From Chionoecetes opilio (lineage: Eukaryota > Arthropoda > Malacostraca > Decapoda > Majidae): DNA of 64,000 bases. The stretch is from NCBI GenBank assembly GCA_016584305.1, contig JACEEZ010020517.1, positions 198,501 to 262,500 of the forward strand, read 5' to 3'. Positions 55,600 through 64,000 of this stretch are shown here, one piece after another; positions within the stretch are counted from its first letter, which is position 1, and each line of letters starts with the position of its first letter. The notes under the pieces are model-generated. The model was given only the letters and a program-made list of their open reading frames with translations. It made no database searches and was not told the DNA's origin. A program made the translations under genes and the position numbers.

Positions 55600-56270
55600 T
55601 TACTCCCTTCGTTGGCTCATCTATACACTCTGCTATTCACCTTAAGGGGCTTGGTCCTGGCTTTGAATAGCAGTTCACTCCCCCGACTCCCATCACAGAA
55701 CTATTCCACCTCGGGCCGGATCTTTCCACCTATACCATTCCAGCTAACTCTTCTCCCACTGGCTCTGTGCCCATTTGTCACATTCCCTCTCTATATGCGG
55801 TCATTCACTCTCCTATTCAACTCTTGTATAGCCAGCCACACCCTTGCCTCTGACGGGGTAAAACCTTCCAGCCCACATGCACTTTCTCGCAATGCAGTTG
55901 CTCTTTTCCACTTACTCTTCTGAGATGTAGTCATATATTCTTTGTGTCCATTTGCCACCCTCCATTGTATATGTTACCATCTGTCTTATCTATTTCTAAA
56001 GCTGAATTCTTTGCTCAAACCTTTGCTAAAAATTCCACTCTGCATTTGTTCCTCCTCATCTATTATTCTGCTCCAGCTCCTCCACCCTCTTACTATATTA
56101 TGCCTGTTATTAAGATCCTTCGTAATGATGTTTTCTTTGCCCTTTCTGATATAGATCCTCGGAAGGTTTACGGTCCTGACGGAGTCCCTGCTATTATTCT
56201 CAAAAACTGTGCTTCTGTGCTTGCACCCTGCCTGGTCAAACTGGCTGGGTTAAGCGTTCTTATAATAGGA
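55600..56270 (+). mobile_element. Truncated LINE reverse-transcriptase start
   Basis: Encodes DIDPRKVYGPDGVPAIILKN and CASVLAPCLVKLAGL, the finger region of jockey-like reverse transcriptases, then stops. Upstream frames are open but shifted. Confidence 0.72.
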
Positions 56271-56786
56271 ACAGGTTAAATGTGAGCAAACTTACAGCCA
56301 GGGCGCAATGTTGCTTCCCTTGCTATTTCTACCTCTTATTTTCATGTTCACTGCTCTTATGAACTTGCTAACTGCATGTCTCCCCCCTTCCCACGGCCTC
56401 GCTGCACAATACTTTATATTCATTCTCATCTCTACTCTCTTTATTCTCATCTCTATTCTGTCCATCTTCCTAATGCAAGAGAATAGTTTCCTTGGGCACA
56501 TACGAGGATGAACATCATTGGCTCCAAATCACCACAAGCCACTCCGATACCACCACATCGTTCCCACACGTGCATTTATTGACCGACGACCTTCTAGGCT
56601 ACGTATATTATCAGTCACTGCTCTTCACAGGAAAGTAACTGAAGAGGTTACAGACCATGCTAAAACCTCAACTGGTTTCTATTAACGACATGGGACCATC
56701 AAAATAAAGGATATCGTGGTAATAATAATAATATTGTTAATAATAATAATAATAATGATGATAATAGTGGTAGAGGCAATACGTGG

Positions 56787-57006
56787 TATACTGTTTTTTT
56801 AAGAGGCGAAAAATCCTGACCCCTCATTGCTTACTGACTGATATTTGATGCCCGGAGAAGGGAATGGAACGCTTCTTCTTTAATTTCAGCTGTATTTTAT
56901 TATAGTTGACCTATTAGTTATCAGGTAAACATAGGTAACATTTTAAGCATGAGACCTTATGATAGAATGGAATTTTCCCCTCGTAAAAAAAAAAAAGACT
57001 AGCTAT
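56787..57006. mobile_element. CTATAGTC-type MITE, diverged
   Basis: TATACTGTTTTTTTAAGAGG to CCCTCGTAAAAAAAAAAAAG; the interior (TTACTGACTGATATTTGATG) is shared with 12690, 34635 and 46941. Confidence 0.78.
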
Positions 57007-57193
57007 ACCTATTTAATGATGTACCTTTTTTTAGTGGCCTACCGTCTCTCCCCTTCGCCTCACCTATATACACTCTCTTAAACATAATGATAATAATAAT
57101 AATATTAATAATGATAACAATAACGATACTAATAATGATGATAATAGTGGTAAAAACAGACTATAGTAGTAATATGTACGTCACCCTATAAAG

Positions 57194-57875
57194 CAGGGGT
57201 TCTCAACCTTTTTAATCTTATGTACCCCTTGAGGTCTTCCAGTATTGGTCACGTACCCCTTACTAAGTTACTCAGAATGGCGCATCAAGAAGGGTAAAAA
57301 GAAATGCATGGTTTATTATCTTAGTTTATAAAGTTTAAATTGTGTTATAAATGTAGAGCAGACACACTTTTGCAATCAACGTGACTATGTCACTATGAGC
57401 AATACATTTACTAAAATATAACCACAGCAGACAGTTTTTAATCATTGTGACAGTGAACTAGTGCTGCTTGCAGATATAGTTGCAGCTTGTAACTACTAAC
57501 GGTGATAGGTAAGTCACCGTGTGTGTGAATAGCATACAAAAATAATAAAATAGAACTAAAGCAGACACAAATTTAATAACTGTGAATATGAGCTAGTGGT
57601 GCTATTTACCACTTATAACTAGTTACTCACGGGGAAATGACTGTGTGCGTGACTAACGGCACTAGCATGAAAAAAAATTAAAACTAAAGGAGGTAAATAG
57701 TAGTAAATCTAGTCTGGTTCTAGTGGAGGACACATCTAGCCTAGCACATGTAGGCCACTTTTTACAAATAGGTTTGCATTTATTAAAAACTGAATTATTT
57801 TTAGAAACCTGTCACGTACCCCCAAAATTCCTCTCACGTACCACTGGGTACGCGCACCCCAGTTGAGAACCCCTG
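57194..57875. mobile_element. hAT-like non-autonomous element
   Basis: Ends CAGGGGTTCTCAAC and GTTGAGAACCCCTG, then TGTACCCCTTGAGG and CACGTACCCCCAAAATTCC. Internal ATAGCATACAAAAATAATAA-type duplication. The target duplication is not clear. Confidence 0.78.
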
Positions 57876-57876
57876 C

Positions 57877-58183
57877 CCTAGGTAAGGTAAAGATGGGAGC
57901 ATACGCTAAGCTGCACGTGGCATGCGGTGCTCATCTCCGTGGCATTAGCCCTTAGAGCCTGTGGTGGGTGAGGACCCGTTACCCCGGGACACAGGGCTAG
58001 TGTGACTCCCGGGTTACCACAGTTACCTTCCCCAGATTACCCCAGGTACCCATTTATCAACCCCGAAAGGAAGGAAGAACAGCTGGGTAGGCTGGTCACC
58101 GGCTTGCCCTGGCCCGGGATCGAACCAGGGCCGCAGATTCGTAGCCAGGTACGCTAGACACTGCACCACGGAGGCGACAAGGC
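57877..58183 (-). mobile_element. tRNA-derived SINE
   Basis: The minus-strand head is GCCTCCGTGGTGCAGTGTCT, then AGCGTACCTGGCTACGAATC and the B box GGTTCGATCCC (58115-58125). A ~230-bp body follows. Confidence 0.8.
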
Positions 58184-58629
58184 TGCGGAGGCTGCCCTAA
58201 ACGGATGCCAAGGCACGGAGGCTGCCCTAGACACTGGCATTATCAGTAGGCGTCACACTTATCAGTCGAGATACTAACACGAGATAAGAAAGCTTGTGAA
58301 TCATCCACCTTACTGTATCAGCACACACCGTCCGCCCCATCCCTCCCTCCAACACAATACCTAATACTTACCTTATAGCATCACACTGGGCACACTCTCA
58401 CTTTCCTCTTCAAGCATCACCATACATTGCCATCACCATCACAGAGGAGAGGACCTACGAAGCGATACTAAGCGAAAGAGGTCACAAGAAGAAGAAGAAG
58501 CTACTCAACACAGCACGCCGATAACCAAGGCTGTCTACACTTAACTTAATACCATATTCGGTCCTTTTCATTGTCATTCTATATAGTGCAACCTCGACTA
58601 TCGTGCAGTGCTTCTTCAGCGACTATTAA

Positions 58630-58695
58630 GACATAAGAACATACGAAAATAAGGAAACTACAAGAGGCCACGCGACCTACACGTGGTAGTTCCAG
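58630..58695 (-). mobile_element. LINE 3' end fragment (WNGLS family)
   Basis: AAGAACATACGAAAATAAGG, then CTACAAGAGGCCACGCGACC and TGGTAGTTCC. Confidence 0.7.
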
Positions 58696-58840
58696 TTGCA
58701 GAAAGACTATTGCAGGAAGGATTCTTACCTAACACACGAGACCTACGAGTTATCCAGCGTAGATTAAAGGTAAGACTTGGACGTAAAATGCTGTGATTAC
58801 CTTGTATGAGGTCTAAGTGTGGCTGAAAAGACTGGTGAAT

Positions 58841-58841
<1 letters not shown>

Positions 58842-58879
<38 letters not shown>
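58842..58879. repeat. (GA)n microsatellite
   Basis: About 38 bases of GA. Confidence 0.97.
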
Positions 58880-58881
<2 letters not shown>

Positions 58882-59375
58882 TAATCAGTGTTTGCCTCTT
58901 CCATTATACTACAAGCAAACAGTGTATACAGATAGAGAAGCAAGGCTGTGGTAGGAGTACAGGAGGAAGGAAGGGGAGGTCTGTGCAGGCATATAGGAGA
59001 GCCAAGAGACATGTGCAGGTGCAAAAATCATACAGAAAAAAAGATAAATAATGGACTGCGTGAAGCTTGATTGGAGAGATGGAAAGAGTTGAAGTGTAAA
59101 CAAGTCAAGGTACAAGAATCACGGGGCATTGCTATGGTACAAGAATCACGGGGCATTGCTGTTGGTATTGGTGTGAAAGTTGAAGTCAAGTATTACTAAC
59201 AACAATAATTAGAATAAATAAAATAATAGTAATAAAATAATAAGATGACACAAACAAAATATTTTTCAGCTTGTTCAATGAGAGATAAGAAGGCCGCACC
59301 GAGGAACGAATTAGGCAGGAAAGTACTACAGTGTGTCTTTGAGCATATACGAAAAAGCTATTTTTAACATAATTC

Positions 59376-59586
59376 TTAACCCCTTCACGCCCAGATCTTT
59401 CCTTTGCTATATGAAATCGTCTGTTATTTGCCATAAACTACGAAAAAGTAACTAAATAAACCAAATTAGCTAATGGACAAGGATATTAAACAAGTCATAT
59501 CTATATAATATTGCTTATGTTCATTAAAATCGTCGAATGGTGGTTATATTACAATGAAAATTACGTTCTGGGCCTCAAGGGGTTAA
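59376..59586 (+). mobile_element. piggyBac-like MITE, forward
   Basis: TTAACCCCTTCACGCCCAGA to CCTCAAGGGGTTAA with both TTAA flanks. Confidence 0.82.
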
Positions 59587-59699
59587 TGGGAATGTTTACA
59601 TGTAAATACGAACATTGTGTAGTGCTGCCATGGCATGGATTACATTCCCCACTACTCTACTGGAATAATGCTTACATGAGGCTGAACATGCTACGTACA

Positions 59700-59790
59700 T
59701 AAAAACATAAGAACATAAGAAAATTAGGAAGCTACAAGAGGCCGCGAGACCTACACGTGGTAGTTCCTGTTACTTAACACTACCTACACA
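59700..59790 (-). mobile_element. LINE 3' end fragment (WNGLS family)
   Basis: AACATAAGAAAATTAGGAAG through TGGTAGTTCCTGTTACTTAA. Confidence 0.75.
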
Positions 59791-60240
59791 TCCCATACCG
59801 CTCACAGCCCCTGAAGTATATTGTTATCATTATCTATATTATTATTATCATTATCATTGACCCTACTTGGCCGCTTGGGTTACGATAACACTGCCCCGAG
59901 GCTTTGTGTCGCTCTTCTCAGAAAGCGAATAAGTATTCGTGCTAAAAGGGAAGTCACTCACTCACCGTGATATGACGTTAAGAAGATAAGTAAGATTTAC
60001 TGATAATTTATATTAGTCGTATTATACGGTGGTGTATAATTATAATTGTATTAATCGTTATTATTGTAATAACGTATTTAATTGTAAAAATGTATAATTG
60101 TATTAGTCGTATTATTATATTATAAGGTGGGCCTTCGGCCCACCAATCACAGGTGGCCCATCAACAGCCCTCCGCAGGAGCTAGCCAAAAAGTCGGAGGG
60201 GCGGCTTTGCGGCTAGTGTTTTATATTTCTTCTCCATTAA

Positions 60241-60242
<2 letters not shown>

Positions 60243-60305
<63 letters not shown>

Positions 60306-60328
60306 AGAGTATCAGAGATACACAACAG

Positions 60329-60361
<33 letters not shown>

Positions 60362-60376
60362 TGTGTGTGTGTATTC
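60243..60376. repeat. (TC)n then (GT)n microsatellites
   Basis: About 60 bases of TC to 60303 and about 45 bases of GT from 60330. Confidence 0.97.
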
Positions 60377-60740
60377 CCCTTCTAGTATCTACGCCCGTCG
60401 ATAAGGCATTTGAAAGGAAGTGACACGCCAGGAGGTTTGGGGGGACTGGATTTTCCCCCGGCTAAGGCGGGGAGTGTACTTACTCCTCGGCTCTTCAATC
60501 AGCAGCAACACAGGGGCAAGCTTGGACCCCATCGTTTGTTGATGTGTGAAACACCTCAGAATATTTCATCACCAGCTGATCTATCTTTGAGGGTCTGATA
60601 AAATCGTGTTTGTAGGAATACTGTGACTTATAATTTCACGTACTATTGCATGCTTCTTAAGTGTGACTCTGTGACAGAGACTGACTACTGAAACATTGAT
60701 CTGCACCCACAGTATCCCGTTGTGCTTGTGGTTTACATTT

Positions 60741-61084
60741 CGATCGCCTTTAAGGCAAAATGACCCATTTACGCACGGGGTAAAATGGCCCAGGGTGCCA
60801 TGTACTGAAAAGGCTAAGTGTGAAACAAAAATGGCAATAGCGGCCAAGGCAAAGAGTAACAAGCCACATCAGAAGGCAAACAAAGCTGCAGGTTTGGTGC
60901 AGCCAAAAGAAGAAGAAGGGGAGCTGCGCATCCACTGCAGCACAACATGAGTCACGTGAGGCCGAGGATGATGATGACACAGCCTGTTTATACTGCAGTG
61001 AAAAATACAGCAAGGGAGCGGGTGCAGGGTGGATCCAGGGTATGACTTGTAAGGCCTGGGCCCATGGCGACTGTGCAGGTGTCG
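60741..61084 (+). pseudogene. Broken zinc-binding (PHD-like) tail of a transposase-type protein
   Basis: One frame gives KMAIAAKAKSNKPHQKANKA and ends in a stop; the next frame continues DTACLYCSEKYSKGAGAGWI and MTCKAWAHGDCAGV. The spacing C-x2-C, then W, C-x2-C (one Cys changed to Gly), W-A-H and C resembles the C-terminal zinc motif of pogo/DDE transposases. A frameshift separates the two parts. Confidence 0.5.
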
Positions 61085-61169
61085 TGGGGCGGCTCCCTCC
61101 ACCTGTTGGTCCGCGTCGCCTTGCTTCAGGACCTCTCAACCCCTCTGAGCCGGGCGCCGCCGTAGCCTG

Positions 61170-61325
61170 CGCCGTATCCTCCTCCTATGTATACTGCCTG
61201 ACGGTGCAGGTGGCGCACTCGTAGCGGGGCGTCCTGAAGGCTACCCTGGTGTTGATGTCCTCGAGGCCCGAGCTGACCGCAGGCCCCAGCGAGGAGCAGG
61301 GCGCGGCGTGGCAGGGTGAGGCCAT
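61170..61325 (-). other. GC-rich stretch with a 49-codon minus-strand frame
   Basis: The minus strand reads from an ATG near 61324 (MASPCHAAPCSSLGPAVSSG, then LEDINTRVAFRTPRYECATC) to a TAG. A CAG acceptor-like site lies inside. It could be a terminal exon of an unknown gene; no family is recognised. Confidence 0.22.
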
Positions 61326-61755
61326 CATCGCGGGGAGGAGGGAGGCGCAGGCTGGGCGAGGGGCAGCGGCGGCGCCGGAGACTCCAGGGGCGGTGTGTTA
61401 GGACGCGATCAAGGGTGTCCGCGACTCTCTGTGTGTGTGTGTGTGTGTGTGTGACACACATGACACACATGACGGGTGGCACACACATGACACACATGAC
61501 AGGTGACAAGCACAGATTGATTGTTATGCCAAAAAAAGGGGGAAATACCCAGAGCTCCGAGACAACAAGCGTCTCAGCTCCAAGCTCACGTAACTGAAGT
61601 AACTGGCTTCATGCAATTGGAATTTTTCTCTATTTCTCAGCTTTCATAACTACATAATGTAGTCCACGATAGAAAATGCCTGCCATTGTGATCACAGAAA
61701 ACGGCGTCGCTCTGAGGGTTTAGAGAAAACTGCTACAACGTTGTGTTCCCATCGC

Positions 61756-62225
61756 ACAGCGTGACTCCCGGTGTGGTGAGACACAGGCTTAGACGACCAC
61801 CGGGGGCCTCAGATGCACCGACGTCAAAGTTAGAGTTTATAACCAGCATGTGGGTCATCTTTGGCCACTCGACGAATGCACAAATTCTGCCCCCGGCGGG
61901 ACTCAAACTCGGAACCATGAGATCACCGTTGCCAGGAGCTAGAACAATCCAAAACAGAAATCTTAGCACAAGTACAAATACACCTCAGCCAACCGAGGGG
62001 CGAGACCCTGGAGGTGACGATCGTGTTGTCTTGATTCGTGTTCAACCGCAGGCAGGCTTTCTGCAATCATCGAGTGGCCGTAGACTAACCCCATGCTGCC
62101 CATACACCCATCTTCCTCGGCGAGCGCATCGGAGAACAACGGCCGGCGGCATGAGCCTCTCTAACCATGGCGGGCGTCACACTATAAATCCTGCCCGCGC
62201 CACCATGCACGAGGGCCAACCATCA
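61756..62225. mobile_element. Two SINE fragments in opposite orientation
   Basis: The minus part has CGGGACTCAAACTCGGAACC (about 61889) and TTTGGCCACTCGACGAATGC; the plus part runs AATCATCGAGTGGCCGTAGA to CATGCACGAGGGCC. Both match pieces of the SINE at 32925-33840. Confidence 0.6.
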
Positions 62226-63005
62226 CACCCCACAGAACCGTCTACAGGCGCTTTAACCTAAGGCATACAAATGAATGAAAAAAACACAATAATAACTCAG
62301 GAAATCACGCATACCTTATATTACGGATCATGCATTACCAGATAATAATCACAATTTTCACCTTCCGATCACCTCAAGTATTGCAGCACCTCATCCTCAC
62401 CTAACGACCTTATTGATTGAACTAAATAATCAATTCCTTACCAATCACTTATCATCCATCCCTCACAACACCGGGTACACGTAGCACACTCGATAATCAC
62501 TGTATTTTCTCTTATTTTTCCTTCTCTCTCTCTGTGTTTCGCTTCCTGCAGTGAGTGTGAGACAGATTTCCCACAAACACCCAGTCATTCTCACAAAACA
62601 CAGCTATTATCACTAAATATCCCACAAAAACTCAGATATTCCTACAAAATTCCCACAAAACATCAAAATCTCAGTCTGTTTCTTTTTTTAAAACGTCAGA
62701 GGAGAAGAAGAAGAAAGAAGGAGGAAGAGGAGGAGCCATATTTCTCTCCCCCTCTCTCTCTACTAACACCCTTTTTCTCTCCATCTCTCTCTCTAACCTC
62801 CATTTTTCTGAGTACTAAGGGAAGGCGGGACAAAATGGCACAAGAGGACAATATGGACCACCCCTGTTTTCTGTGTTTTTAGTGTTGTTCTGCCCCAATA
62901 ATGCCTAAGAACAAATTTGTAAATAACTATACGATATAGTACTTCTAAGGGTATGGCAATAAACTAAACTAGGGTCTCTTGATAAACACTATATGAAGGT
63001 ACTCT

Positions 63006-63034
63006 AAACTAAACTAAACTAAACTAAACTAAAC
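63006..63034. repeat. (AAACT)n beside the CRAL-TRIO acceptor
   Basis: Six AAACT units ending a few bases before CCCCTACCAG. Confidence 0.9.
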
Positions 63035-63066
63035 TTCCCCTACCAGTTCCCGCCAGGCCTCCCAGC

Positions 63067-63201
63067 ATGCCCGGGGCGGAGGACAGTCGGAGGGCGGAGG
63101 TGGAGCGACTGGCGCACCAGGAGCTGGGCGAGGACCAGGCACAGAGGGAGAGGGACGTGGAGGCGATCAGGCAGTGGCTCAAACAAACGGCCTCAAAGGA
63201 C
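63067..63201 (+). CDS. CRAL-TRIO (alpha-tocopherol transfer protein-like), first coding exon
   Basis: 45 codons from ATG at 63067 to a GTGAGC donor at 63202. The predicted segment (AEVERLAHQELGEDQAQRER, DVEAIRQWLKQ) is a charged helix typical of the N-terminal CRAL-TRIO domain in arthropod lipid-transfer proteins, which bind hydrophobic ligands such as retinaldehyde or tocopherol. A likely acceptor (CTACCAG) ends at 63046, so the leader is probably spliced. The remaining exons, including the CRAL-TRIO lipid domain, lie beyond the window. Confidence 0.72.
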
Positions 63202-63326
63202 GTGAGCCTTATAAATCTGAAAACTCAAAACATTTTAACCCTTGACCAGATCATTTCCATTGCAATCTGGGTACCTTGAAACGTTTTAGTATAAAGCTAC
63301 TTTTAAGGTAAACTAATCTTCCCTGC

Positions 63327-63408
63327 CAGTCCGCAGGCTGCCAAGGGGTGGAGGACAGTCGCAGGTCCGTGATGGAGCGTCGAGCGCCACAGGGACTGGC
63401 GGGCCTGT
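63327..63408 (+). pseudogene. Possible decayed copy of the CRAL-TRIO first exon
   Basis: About 130 bases after the exon, the sequence CCAGTCCGCAGGCTGCCAAG and a shared core GGAGGACAGTCG plus GGAGCG-type words repeat the order seen at 63045-63125, with changes and no open frame. It looks like a local duplication remnant; the alignment was made by eye. Confidence 0.4.
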
Positions 63409-63544
63409 AGTCAAACCTGGTAGTGGTACTTGCACGTGTCAGTGAGTGAATCTTCTCTAACAATCACGGCAAATGCTATACGGTTGAGCTTCTTTAACTC
63501 TTGTACACAACTCAAAAACCATCTTGAAGCCTTAGCTAGTATCG

Positions 63545-64000
63545 TAATCTTCCATGCAATCGCCAGTTAGACTTTTTTGGCATGAATATAAGCCAATATT
63601 TGCATCAGCTATAGACTTTTATTGACTAATATCGTCAACTGCCATCCGCCAGTGCTCGGTTTGGAGAACGTACCCGCAAATGTTGCACGTCCCGTGACTC
63701 TTTGGTATGAACGTCGAAGTCCGCCAGTAGTTCGTGGTGAATAGCGTCGTTTGCATCAACGCCAGTAACCTTTTGACATTGCAAAGAGTCTAAAGATTGA
63801 AACATTACTCTTTACTTATACATGTCAAATCTTGGTCATTACGCAGTACTTTTTGTATGTTAAGTCCGTACAAATTTTTGCTCAAGAAGGGAAAACTCTT
63901 TTAAAGGCATGTAAATAACGCGTCAAATCTTGCCCATCAACGCCAGTAGACTCTTTTGGCATGAAATAACATCGTCAAATCTTGTCCATTAACGCCAGTA
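63545..64000. repeat. Diverged ~60-bp tandem repeat at the window end
   Basis: Repeated words AACGCCAGTAGAC, TTTTGGCATGAA and CGTCAAATCTTG(T/C)CCATTAACGC at irregular spacing, continuing past the window. Confidence 0.6.

Noticed and set aside
60126..60144. GGTGGGCC-TTC-GGCCCACC hairpin as terminator
   Set aside because: Intrinsic terminators are bacterial; no gene is nearby.

Overview
The window is eukaryotic nuclear DNA. Genes are split by GT-AG introns and most of the sequence is transposon debris, microsatellites and minisatellites. Protein similarity and the repeat style (abundant LINE 3' tails, AT-rich MITEs, long GT and GA runs, TTAGG-like words) suggest an arthropod, most likely a decapod crustacean; the species cannot be fixed from the sequence alone.

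Three genes can be supported. (1) Plus strand, 254-17656 (with a possible extension to 19045): the C-terminal two thirds of glycogen debranching enzyme (AGL), in 18 exons whose phases all join correctly. The usual stop is TGA at 17654-17656. The same reading frame then stays open for 462 more codons and ends in a proline-rich region and a C-terminal membrane anchor. The 81 bases after the stop look like the 3' end of an intron (branch-point-like CACTAAC, C-rich tract, CAG), with phase-0 joining on both sides. An alternatively spliced or read-through, membrane-anchored AGL isoform is the most interesting possibility here. (2) Minus strand, 47289 down to 29515: a complete FKBP51/52-type immunophilin (two FKBP domains plus TPRs, about 437 residues) in nine coding exons. 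Its sixth exon lies in a tandem segmental duplication with 41-bp satellite arrays; one copy is intact and the others are broken or partial. (3) Plus strand, 63067-63201: the first coding exon of a CRAL-TRIO (alpha-tocopherol transfer protein-like) gene that continues past the window.

Region by region: 1-19.6 kb holds AGL, with introns full of MITEs and tandem repeats. 19.6-29.5 kb has no convincing gene and consists of LINE fragments and non-autonomous DNA transposons (Harbinger-, pogo- and hAT-like) plus a nearly perfect 250-bp palindrome. 29.5-47.3 kb holds FKBP coding exons. 47.3-54.9 kb is probable FKBP 5' intron and flank, with a nearly full-length dead LINE (50.96-54.18 kb) and a GC-rich segment carrying a heat-shock element (54.69-54.86 kb). 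55-63 kb is LINE, hAT and SINE debris and a broken zinc-binding transposase-like tail.

A recurring theme is that several minisatellites arose inside transposons: one in a MITE terminal repeat (13.46-13.94 kb), one in a SINE body (32.97-33.6 kb) and one in a LINE remnant (8.37-8.58 kb). About 19 copies of one ~205-bp TTAA-flanked piggyBac-like MITE occur, one with sister empty sites inside the window. No CRISPR array, bacterial operon or genuine tRNA or rRNA gene was seen.
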